Assembly (NCBI RefSeq): GCF_964019385.1
Contig: NC_088646.1
Coordinates: forward strand, 5,057,233-5,121,232
DNA length: 64,000 nt
Direction of reading: 5' to 3'
Source of the DNA: Sycon ciliatum
Lineage: Eukaryota > Porifera > Calcarea > Leucosolenida > Sycettidae
Shown: positions 20,163 to 32,800 of the stretch, in pieces
Numbering within the stretch: position 1 is the stretch's first letter
Layout of the letters: every line of letters begins with the position of its first letter
Notes under the pieces: model-generated
Database searches by the model: none
What the model was told of the DNA's origin: nothing
Seen by the model: the letters and a program-made list of their open reading frames with translations, nothing else
Program-made: the position numbers and the translations under genes

Positions 20163-21782
20163 CTGCAGCATCAACACGTACAGAAAGCAACAACAAAAAA
20201 CACGGAAAAAGAAAATGACAACTGCTGCACACAAAGTTGATGAAGACAGCAACAGTGACTCTCACACCCATCCACCAAAAGGAGAGTTCATTGACCTCTA
20301 CTTCCTCCGCATCATTAAAATTGTCGCTTTCCCAGAGCGATTTTTTCTAGTCTATTTTGTCCACTCGGAGCGAAGAAATCAGCTAGAACTTGAAGCAAAG
20401 CATTGTCGACGGACTAAGCTTGAGTTTGTGGCCTATCGATTCGCTGCACTTGCGGCTGGGGTCGACATCTCCATCAGAATTTGAGGCAGACCCTTCAGCA
20501 CACAACAAGACGCAAACAAGAAGCGCGTTCAAATGCAGGTCATGCAACTTCGTTTTCAAGTGATCCATGCCTCCAGGTGGCAGGCGACGACGGCAAACTA
20601 GTATTTTTTGAATGCACAGTAACGATCTTCCAGGAAGATAGGGTAAGCAGTTCCGCAACTTCTTTCCTTGACAAGCTCTTTGCTGATTTTGTTCGTGTTT
20701 TCAGACCTGCCACCTTCGCAGCAACACACGCGACATGTACCGTACTGGCAATATATGTTGCCGCAGTGAGGCCATGAAGCGTTACATTGGCACATGTTTG
20801 CCGCACGCAGGGCGTTACATGCAAAGTCGCACAGGAGCCGTTACACAGGTTTCTATATTGCCGCAGTCCTTTTTTTGCTATTGCCGCATCACTTTTTTTG
20901 CTATTGCCGCATCATTTTTTTGCTATTGCCGCATCATATTTTGCAAACTGCAATGAAAAGATCGCCGCACCCCGCCGGACGCGCGTTACGAACTCAACGA
21001 AAATTTGTCGCACTAGCCTGGTCGCGCGTTACACCGCACCCTGCGTTACGCGTTACGCGGCAACATATATTGCCAGTCGGGTAGTCTTTTTTTTTTAGGA
21101 AATTGAGAACACATTGTTCTTGCCTCGTCAAGTTAAGCATTTGAGAAATACCAGGTTTCTTATACCGGAGCTTGCAGTCTTGACAAATGTCCACGCGAAC
21201 GATGTGGGCCGGCACGAATTCCAGAAAAAGATTCTTTTCTCACTCACAAGTCAGTACTATATACACACCTGCACACACACACACACACACACACACACCT
21301 ACACACACCTACACACACCTACACACACCTTTGATGCCCATCGCCAGAGGCGATGATAGCAATGCTACGGCAGAAGCCATAGCAACTTGTGCTGGGATTG
21401 CACCATTCAACAGCTTGCAAGGCTGAAGAATTGACCGTCACTATTCAGCCTGGTCTACACCATACAGCTTTTTGAAGTGACTTTTTCTGGCCAGTGAATC
21501 CCTATTTTTGGTCTTTTTTTGGTCTTTTTTTTCCCACGCACACATCACACCACATACTCCGGCATGCACTGGCTGTTGGTAACCACCCAGGAGAATGAAA
21601 CTGAAAGAAAAGTCAGGAAGAGTCTGAGAAAGAGAAGAAAGACGTGTGTGACCATAATCGTCGGGAATCGAACCCGCAACCTATCGATTGGAAATCCCTG
21701 CACATACCACTGCACCATATGGGACACACACACCTACACACCTACACACACACACACACACACACAAACTCTCTCTCTCGCG

Positions 21783-21815
<33 letters not shown>

Positions 21816-24800
21816 TCATCACAGAATAAACAACTGCGGGGACAGACACATCTTTTGTTTTCTTGCTTTGTAAGCGCAGGGATCGATTTATCCGGGTTCG
21901 CATCGCAGTTTGCGAATCAAAATTCACTGGCTGCGATTCGCTTTTCGTTTTTTATCGCCCAAAACTGCGATGCACTGGCCATGCATACCGGTATGTACAA
22001 AGACCATTCTGTACTGTTTGTGCGCAGTTTGCATGCGACTGTTGTACACACTGCTGACTAGGGAGTAGTATTTTACTACTCCAACCAACTGGCCTATCCT
22101 GCTCAGGCCACGCACGGGTCGCGGATCGCGCTCTGTTTGATTTTGGACACTGCATTAGCCCTGCTATAGCACTGGTCGACCGGTCGTACAAGACTGCACA
22201 GTCTGCAGTCTTTTGAAGTTTTGTACACGGCGGCGACTTTCCCTGAAGTTCTCCTCTCTTCTTCACCGTCAAGCTCAATTCAGTTTGTTTCTGTTCGACA
22301 AGATACAGTTGAAGTAGATGGTTCTTAGTCTCATGTAGCCAACATGTCAGTGAATCTGATCACTGTCCAGAAGCGGGAAAAAGAACTGGATGCGCCAGGA
22401 GTGTCGATTCGTTTCGATGAAGAAAAGTAGAAAAGCGAAAATTCTGTGCGCTTTGAACGAAGTGTCACGATCGTTTGAGCGCTTTCCTGAGCTTTCTTTG
22501 TGGAAGGAATCAGTGGAACTGCCCTGTTGAAGGACATTGTGTTGTGAAGAACTCGAAGTCGGATGGATGCTGAACATGTAACAAGCCCAAACGAAAACCC
22601 TAACGTAGAATATTCAGGTCAACCGTTCGTTTGGAAAAGCAAATAGCAACTGCAGCTATTGTACAAAATCCTGCTATTGTACAGATATATGTAAACTTTC
22701 GATGAAGGAAAACTGCTAATCAATACTGGGAGTTGCTAGTCAATTGTAAAACTGTGTAGCAGTGACTGCTATGCCAAAAAATCAAAGTAAATCGATCCCT
22801 GAAGCTGGTTGCCTTTTTTCTGGACTCCCTTGATTTCATCATTCGTTGCGTCGTACCTGCCTTTCTGTTATACCTCCAAGGAAATCCAAGGCCCCTCGGC
22901 AGCGCAGCTGGTACCTCCAAGGAGAAAATCCAAGGCCCCTCGGCAGCGCAGCTGAGCGTGGAGCTCAATGCAATGAGGGAGAAGTTTGAGGCGGAAAAGG
23001 AAGAGAGCGCCCTGAGAATCAGGCTCCTCAAGGGACAGCTGGAACGGGGAAACGAGTCGTCCTCGTCCAAGCGTAAACGTCGTAATGTTTCTGTATCGTC
23101 GTCGTCTTCATCGTCTTCGTTATCATCTTCGTCATCGTCCCCGTCATCAGATTCGTCTGACTTGTCGGACGACTCCCGCCGGAAGAGAAAAACCAAAAAT
23201 TCCAAAAATCGAAGAAGTCACGAAGATCCTCCACCTCGATGTCAGTGCGAAAGTGGAAGACAAGATCTTATGAAGTGCAGCACGGCCTGAATGAGCAGCT
23301 GCAACGTCAACTCAAGAGAACCAGGCGGGACCTGCGGAAGCTGAAGGGTGGCCAGAGTCTCTCTAAGAGGCTCAGAAGAGGTGAGTCGTTGCTGTCTGCT
23401 AGACAAGAATGGTTGGTGGTGGCGGATGTGCATGGCCACGAGGCGGCCAGCAGGTTTCAAGAGGGGGGTGAGCTGGTCGACATCATGTCGTCCTCCGAAA
23501 AGTCGAAAAAGCTAATCGCTGCGATTCAAAGCACGAAGCAAAGAGCCCCCACTGTTAATGTTAGGCAGCCCTTTCGTGGCAGTGCCCTAGCCACCTCGTC
23601 CAGGAGCTGGGGCAATTCCCCAATCCCCTTCACGCCGGGCGTCACAGCAACCCCTGCCCCAGCAGTTCCCCCAGACCTCCCAGGGCTGTGTGCCACTGCT
23701 GCGGCAGCGCTGACCACTTCGTCAGATTCTGCACCCAAACCATCTCTGCCCCCGCTGCTAGAAAATAAGCCTGCTGTTGTTACACCAATTCATTCCGATG
23801 AAGATGTTGATTCTTATTTGATGGAGGCTGATGGTGGGTGGGATGTGCGTGAAGTTGGTGTTCAAGATGTTCAAGTAGGTAGCCTAGCTAAATGTATGCA
23901 ATTTTGGCGCATGATGGGGGCACCTAGGTTTATTCAAACCATAGTACTGCATGGATACGCACTGCCCTTCATAGAGGTCCCGCGTGCAAGAGAATTTGCA
24001 AACCACCGCAGTGCATGCGAGAATGCCGAGTTTGTTTGTGACTCGGTGGAAAGTCTGAACCAGGGTTGCATTCAAGAAGTAAAAAGGGATGATGTTGTAG
24101 TCACCAGTCCGTTAGGCGTTGTGAACAACGGCAAGAAGCTACGACTCAGTGGACTTGAGGTATGTAAACAAGCATTTGCAAAACTTTAAGTTCAAGCTCG
24201 AGGACATGAAGGTCGTGGCAAATGTGTACTCTCAGGGAGATTATTTGGTAATGTTCGATTTGAAGAGTGGGTACCATCATATTGAAATTGCGAAGGCGTA
24301 TTGGAAGTACTTAGGTTTCTCCTGGGTGGGGAAGGGGGGTAATTGCAGGCGATTCGTTTTCTGTGTTCTGCCCTTCGGTCTATCCACTGCCCCATACATT
24401 TTCACGAAGGTAACCCGTGTCTTACTCAGACACTGGTGGAGGGACGGCATCAGATGCCAGCTTTACATGGATGACGGGTCGGGTGGGCACTCTACGGTCG
24501 AGGGTGCACGGGCAGTGGCAAAAAGATTGAAATCAGATCTAGTTCAGGCCGGATTTGTTCCAAACGAAAATAAGTGCCACTGGGAGCCCTCACAGACGGT
24601 AGAAATGCTTGGCATGGAAGTCGACATGAGGGAAGGGATCATACGGGCCACTAAGGGAAGGGTGGAAAAGCTGAAGACGTTTGTAGAAAAGCGGTCACAG
24701 GTCGAATATCCAAATGCCAGACAGTTGGCCAGGCTTACGGGGTATTTGCTATCTATGTCGCTGGCAATAGGCCCCGTTTGCAGGTTGAGGACGAGGTCAT

Positions 24801-27800
24801 TTTATGCACTGATTATGAACCGTGAGTCGTGGCATGGAAAACTCACCACGGCTTCCGTAGCAAATAGACATTGTGTAGGAAGGGTCGTAGCAATGTTCGA
24901 ACACAGAAAACAGCGATTCCGACAGACCGACTAAGACAAGCAAGTCGCAAACATTGCGATGTGCGAAGCGACAATTTCAATGACGCGGAGGAAGTAATAC
25001 TATTGAACGTAGTCATAACTCGTAACATCTTGTTCTTCTTCTTTTCTAACACTATTACACAATATTTGCAAAAAAATCCGGCCAATGCTGCATGCATCGT
25101 AGCCGAGTACCATGTGCAGCACTGGCCGTATTTTTTGGCGAGTATTATATATGATGTACATGAGCTTCAGCAGGAGCAGTAGCAGAATTAACAGTTAACA
25201 TACCCTGACAATACACCCTCGGCCAGAGCTAGCTTCTTGTTCTGCAGGTCGATGATGCGCTTCTCAATCGTGTCCGCCGTCAAAAACCTATGCGGCACAC
25301 AACAACGTAGGGTTGATTCGCATCATCAGACTGCAATACCTCGACGTATGAGCAGTGCGCCAGTGCAAACCATACAAAATGGCAATAACAGGTGTATACT
25401 GGACCATAGACCCCGCATGCACGGGCTATTCTGCGTTCAACACAACTGAAGTCTTGCACTGAGTGCATTGAATGTAGTGAATGTAATGACTGTAGTGAAC
25501 GTGCACTTCAGCAGGACACATGGGATACGGCTGTACCACTCCCAGTCTGAAGCCAGTCAGATAGCATAGTACGCAGGGATGAATTTATCCGGTATCGCAT
25601 CGCAGTTTGCGATTCAAAATCGATCGAGTGCGACTCAAAAATCACAGCGACTCGCAGGAAACTGCGATGCATAAACGGCACTGCATACTAGCTCGCGCTG
25701 TCAGTAAAAGTGATGCTGTGACTATGTCGTACACTCACTACACCTGTACAGTGCACGGACCCCGCTTTTTTCTCTGGAAGGTGTGATTTCTAGTACATGT
25801 ACCTGTGAACTGTGGCTGGCTCCGCGTGCACATACTGACTGTACTGGTGTCCTACTTGAACTACACGTACCACTTTGTGCGGCTTTCATTCAGTAAGTAA
25901 GTTCAGTAAGTTCATGTACATGTACTTTCCGTACTGACAAGCATCATCTTTCCTCCACGATAACTGGCGGAGGTCTTGTTGTTTGTTTTCTTCTTTCTGG
26001 TTCACTTACCTCTTTTCGTGATATTATAGCTTTCTGCTTGTAGCCAGTCGGTCTTTCTGGTCGTGAGGAACTTTTGGAATCACGTTCGTCCTTCTCTCTG
26101 ACAATTATCCAAGCTGTAGTTTTTCTCTAGTCTGGTTCTGCCTCCAACATGTCTGTACGACAGAGTACCTTTGAGAAGTGGGTGGCAGAGGTCGATGTCC
26201 AGAAGAAATGGCTTGGTTCTGAGAAAGCTACAGGTACCTAGGTGCAGCGGTGACGCTAATTTTCTGCTAGGTATGCAGACAGCACGAGTACTCCCTCCGT
26301 GGACTGAGAAATTTTAGTCGGTCTTCGTGGAAGAAAAAGTGCTAATCAAAAATCAAGGACTGCTACGCATTTTGGCGTTTGCGTCGCGAAAACTGCTATG
26401 CAAAAAAATGACAGTAAATTCATCCCTGGTACGGATACCACTATACCAGTTGTCTGAAATTCCTCAAAGTCACTTAGAAGTTAGAACTGATAGATGTGCC
26501 TGGCCCTCGAGCACAAACCATGACTTACTTGTGGACAACCACATCGCGCGTCTGCCCCATTCGATACACGCGGTCAAATGCTTGCTGCTCTTGAGCAGGG
26601 TTCCTGGTTAGAGGGAGCCATGTACATATACACACGCACGCATAGAGAGAAAGCAAATTAGAAGGCTTCCCTGCACATGACTCAGGCGTGATAATAGAAC
26701 TCGTGCCAGGAACAGATGGCTGGTTAGTTGATAATAGAACTCGTGCCAGGAACAGATGGCTGGTTAGTTGATGAAAACACATATTATTAGTACTAGTACG
26801 CAGCTGTTTTGAAAGGAAGCTTTGTCTATCTAATCCATTGGTTTGAAGAGTGCAACCTTGGAAATCCGACCGCCATCACTCGAGACTAGCCCGAACGGCC
26901 TGATTTCCGAAGCGGTTTGGTTTGTGAAAATGACCATCCCGAGGCTGGCGACCGTACATTGCACATGGCTGGACTTGAAAACAGGATACCAGGAGATCAG
27001 AGACAAGGGAACTGTACATGAATAACCAAATATGCCTGGCCTTTTCCGTCGGATTTTACAACTGACAGCATGGAGCTGAATAGTAGACGTGTTTTCGAGG
27101 CATGTAATGCGTACCAGGTCAGCGCTAACACAAGAGCAGAAGCGAGCAGCCAACTTACCAGTGCACATCCATCAGGAAGAGATGATTGCCTCCGATCAAG
27201 TTCAAGCCGACACCGCCCGCTCGCAATGACAGCAGCATGATCTGCTCGGCGTGCAGCGCAAAACAAATAGTCACCGTTCATCAGTGTAGTACACGTGCTA
27301 AGAAACTTATAGATGACTGTGCCGATGAACTCGTACATGTAGAACAGGTGCTAATGAACTCAAATATGTGCTAAGGAATTCATACATGTACTTGAAGTAC
27401 TGCATGTGTTCAATCTGCGGACAAAACTGTGTCGTCCTTCGTGGACTCATCAGCGCAGCACAGAGAAAATGAGGCCGAACCTGATAGCAATGAAAATAAA
27501 ATTTCCAAAGCCAGTAGTACACGCGCTAATGAATTCATACATGCAGCACATGTGCAAATGAACACATACATGTACTGCATGTGGCAACCAGTGAAGTGCA
27601 GCAGTCCACCAGGGCAAGGGGAACTCAAAACATTCTCGAGCTTCCAACCAACTCAGCATCCCTGATTCTTGAACAAGCATTTTCAATACCAACAGTGACA
27701 TAGAAAGCAGCAGCAATAGCAGCAGCAGTAACAAGCCATACCTGCGGCCCAGAGTCAGGAGTGTTGAATTGTTCCACGGTCTGATGGCGATTCTTTAGGC

Positions 27801-29771
27801 TCACACTAGAAAACCAGCCATGACAAAACAGCACATGATTGACATCCACTGGAATTGGTTAACTATGTGACCACGTTAAAATGAAGCTGGGCAGATCACT
27901 CAGCACATCCAGCATGCTCCCAGTACATCGCTCAGAACCAGCGACCAAACAATGTAGATGGATAGCAGGTTTTCCTAAACCAGCAAAGAACTCAAAAATT
28001 CGCAGACAAAACAAAAAATATAATACGTGACTGTAATCTAAAGCTATGCGTATTCTTTAAAAAAAAACCCAGACTACACACAACACAGCGTATCCTTGCA
28101 TCTAGGAGGGGCCTACAAAGTACAAACAGTGCAATTCTGACACCACTATCCGAGTACATAACGCGAGTACCTACAGCCTACCTTCCATCAATGCGACAGT
28201 GTGAGAATCCACGTTCATCCAAGTGATGTGCTACAATGTCCAGCATGCTTGTCCACTGTGACACAATAACACTGTGAACACATGTACACAGTACAAGAGA
28301 TGGATAAATAAATAAATAGACAGATGGCTTTGGGAATTTATTTTTCATTGCTATCAGGTTTGGCCTCATTTCCTCCGTGCTGCGCTGATGAGTCCACAAA
28401 AAAACGAAACAGTTCTGTCCGCAGATTGAGTAAATAGACAGATACAAAGATAGATAGATGTAGTAGCTGAGCACTCTCATGTGGAGTAGTGCCCTTGCTG
28501 TTTGCGTTATGCAAAGCTCACTGACTGGTCAGTTTGAGCACTGTCAATGTACTTTCAGGCCTAGTTTAAATCTGGCCTTGTAAAATTTATTTTTCATTGC
28601 TATCAGGTTCGGCCTCATTTTCTCTGTGCTGCGCTGACGAGTCCACAAAGGACGAAACAGTTCTGACTACAGATTGAGTAGATAGGTAGATAGATTGATA
28701 GATAGATACATGTAGATAGATAGAGAGAGAGAGAGAGAAAGAATGATAGAGATAGATAGATAGAGAGAGAGAGAGACGAACACACGGATGCACAAACACA
28801 CACACACGCACATTAGCAGAGACCAAAGCATACACAAGACATAGGAACTACATTACGGCAACATCAATCGTATTGTGCCCCTCAACAACAATTGTACCTT
28901 TTTGTGGGTCGAGCTGGATCGGATGCAAGCGATAGCTCTTCAAGCTTCTTCAGAAGTGTTCCAACCTGTTGTGAAGACGAACAATAAACCACTTGATGTA
29001 GTGCAACTACAAAGCAAAAACAACCCCTCATTGAGGATAGTATACAATAGCTGACATTACTAGGCAAGGGTCAACAAATAGGATAAACCTGAAGTAAATT
29101 ACACTGTATATTTAAAGGGGCTGCACCTTCAAACTAACACAACTCACAACTCTGAAACACACACACACATACGGGTGCACAAGTACACATGCCCTCCCTT
29201 ACCTTGGTGCTGGGGTTTGTTGTCACAAAGCAGCCAGGCTGGTTGGATTCGCTAACCCCCTGCAGCAACTCTTCACTAACTAGAGACATGTCAGCCATCT
29301 GTTTCTCAAGAGAACCCAGCTCTAGCTTGTCATCGTCATCCTTCTCCGCATTCTGAAATGGAACACAAGGCAGAAAACGACAATGAAAGTTCTCTCTACA
29401 TAAAACAAGGAAAATAAATGTTACAAAGATGAGAAAGTCTACCAGGCAACATCAAACCTTGGCAGTCACTGCATAGCGCACACAGTGCATGCAGTGTAAA
29501 GATAGTGATTGCAGCATTGTTATCTTCCTTAACAGGCGCGTAGCACCGCCATTGGAGGTGGTCCGGTTGGAGGGGGTCTGGGGGTGTCCCCCAGGAAAAT
29601 TTTTAAATTAGGGTGCAAAATCCTGCATTGTGGGCCCTTCTGGGCGGAAAAGTGGTCCGGCCAAAGCCTGACCGGCCGGACTGGCTGCTACGCCCCTGTC
29701 CTACCCACATAAACCAGTCTAGTGACGTGCAACAACAAAAGCAATAATAGAAAAAGAAAAAAAGAGATATG

Positions 29772-29845
<74 letters not shown>

Positions 29846-32800
29846 ATTGCTGGTTCTAGCCAGCCATATCCAGATCAAAGTGGTCTCAACCCTGAGTATG
29901 AGTTCCAGTACAGTACCAAGAGTACATAACCAAGAGTGTGCAACTCGACGATCCCCAGCCCACGGCGGAATTTTTTTATGACATCAGTCTTTGGCGGCTG
30001 TTTGGCTCGCTGATGCCATCATGCGTAGCCAGAGATCAAAGTACAAAAAAATTGTACTTCGAAGTACATCACAGCTACGGTAGTCGAAGCAGAACAATGG
30101 ACGATAGATCGATGTGTCCTGAACCTGGTGAACTCTCACCGTATTTACAAAAAAATGTGCGGGAAAGCATACGCACTTGATCATACTTCAGCCAAAGAAT
30201 GACGCAATAAAAAAATTCCGCCGTGGGTGAACCCATCGCAGCTCGAGATAGGAGTTGCACACTCTTGGTTATGTACTCTTGACAGTACCAAGAAACCAGC
30301 CAAGAGTATCCAGCTGTGCATATGGGGTCTTTGACAGCGAAAACTCACATCAAAAATTGTCCAAAACCCACTGCATCCAACGGAGGTCAGGGTGCACACA
30401 GTATGAATCTGCCACAGATTCTGTCCACTTTCCGTCAAGGAATTCTATTTTTACTCTTCTATTGCTTACTTAAATCGAACCGCACACATACAACGTGAAC
30501 ACTGCACCACACGATGTGACTTTTTTTGCAATTGGTGAATCCCATAGCAAATCCATGTAGAGTCGATGACTCCTGCCTCACTCTTGGTGATACACACAAT
30601 GGCACATCGCTCCAACTCCTTGGGAAGAGTGTAGTGCTGCCTAGCCTGGCCAGCATGTAAGGGCAACGTCAGAAACGTCATATTATTGGCCGACCAGCAC
30701 AAGTTAAGAAGATAGACAACGTACCTGCACAAGCAGTCCAAGGTGGCAGCAACACTGACGCAGCCGCAGCAACAGTACCAGCATGATGGACCACTGCTTC
30801 TGCTGTTGCTTCACGAACGACTTGATCTTCTTCAGCACCACCTCCTCCATATACTTGGCCACGTGATCGTCCTCCGCAGGGACGGCGGCGGCGGTGGCTG
30901 GATCAAGAAGACTGGTATCCTTGAGCGGACGATACGTACCACGACCAGTAGCAGCTGCATTCTCATTGGACTGGGTGATACACGCAGCCACAGCGGACCT
31001 AGCGTAAACCAGCACAGCAACAAAAGCATGAACCAAACAACGGCATACAGTACTTTATGCTCACAGAGCGGGAACAAGAACAAGAACAACACAAACAACA
31101 ATGCAAACAGTAACAATGGCGACAAGAACAACCCGCGTAAATGAAGATCTTGGTTGCGTTTGATTTCCATGGACCATGCCGTCAGCAGACAAGCACCCAC
31201 AAGCCAGTGGAATACAAGAGTCAGCGTTGTGTGTGAACAATGGAAGGAAAGCGGGGTAATTGAAGCAATGGAGTGCAGAAATGAGGGAAGACGCCAAACT
31301 ACATTGCGTACCGTGACAGCTGAAATAGTGAATCATATGCAACACGCTCCTCGTCACCAAGCCTGAGTTCATACGTCTTGATCTCCTTCTTGGGAAGAGA
31401 GATCTGACACAACACAACAGGAACAAAAGAAAGAAAAAATCGTACTATTATTCGAAAGTCTGGACTCGTATCCAATTACATGTACTCGTGTTTCCCAAAT
31501 TGTACATGTAAGTCGCACCCCCATTTTCAGGACTCTCATATCATTTCAATAGGTTCACTTCAGCAGTAAGTTGTGCTCGATTGTAAGTTGCAGCCTGGAG
31601 CCTATTGTAAAAAGATGCAATGGGGGAAATACGGAACCCAGTCAACAACTACATGCACTCACACAAGAAGAAACTGCATTCGGGCACTACGAGCACTGGT
31701 ACTCAACACTATCAGGTTGTAAGAAGTTGTCCAAGACACAAATTTAAAAAAGTTCGCTGTGGGCAGCCATACCAGGTTTTTCGTGCGGCGCAGCAATAAA
31801 GCTTTCATCACAGTGTTGAGCCTGGAAATGCGGTCCCCTGTGAGCGAACAAAGAATGGCACACAGGCACATGCAGTGTTCAGCACCTCTAATCATAGCCA
31901 TAGAGCCACAGATTAGGGTCTTACTGACCAAGTCCAACAAGAGAAATGAGAACCGTCGTTCATCCCAGGAATACACTTGGTGACATCATCATACGTAGAG
32001 GGTGGCAAGTTGATGGATATTGTAAATTCATCATGGAAAAATGATTGAAAGGTGCATCTGATGGTCACCACCCAGACAAGCAATGCTCGGTCTGGCAGCC
32101 GAAAGTTCTCGCCTAGCTCAGCATCTAGTTCATTGTTTTCTTTCGTAGCAGTCCAGCTGCAGTTCGTACCTGTACTGTTGGTGGGTGTTGAAGGGACAAT
32201 GTATTGACGGGCACAGAGCTTGATTAGATATTCCAGTCACATGTCAAACTTACGATCTTTTCCAGTCATGTGCTTCCACACCTTCAAGTCATCAAACGGG
32301 CTACAACGCAGGAATCTGCACAAAGCAGAAAAGGACACGAGGTTTGTTCAGCGATCAGCACACATTTTCACTCCCCCCCCCCCCCCCCCCCCCTCATACA
32401 GTATGCTCACATATGATGCGCTCACTCTCCTAGCCAACACACCTGCTTCACATACACAGGCTCCAACGGTGCCCCAACAAGGCAGAAGTATAGGATTTAC
32501 CGTCACGCACAATGTCAAACATGACTAAAGTTACCTAACCTAACTAAACCCTGTAGTAAGATACACATACACAGCTAAATCTACATGCACAGGCAGGATA
32601 ATACACCTTATCAAAGTAGCAGCAGCAGCAGGAGAAGGAGAAGCAGCAGCAGTGGAGCACTGTCCTCAAGACCAAGCAGGTCAAACGCTCTCAGAAATGG
32701 TGGTGTGTACACGCGGAGCCTGTGCACGCCGTCCCAGTGCATTGCATGGCATAGCTGCTGTACACACAGCCCCAGTGTTGCATGGCATAGCGGAAGAACG

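Noticed and set aside
32222..32270. A candidate for the missing TTF2 exon ending at CAGTACAG|GTACGA
   Set aside because: The phase fits, but the intron it requires after exon 12 would be only about 30 bp, too short to splice.
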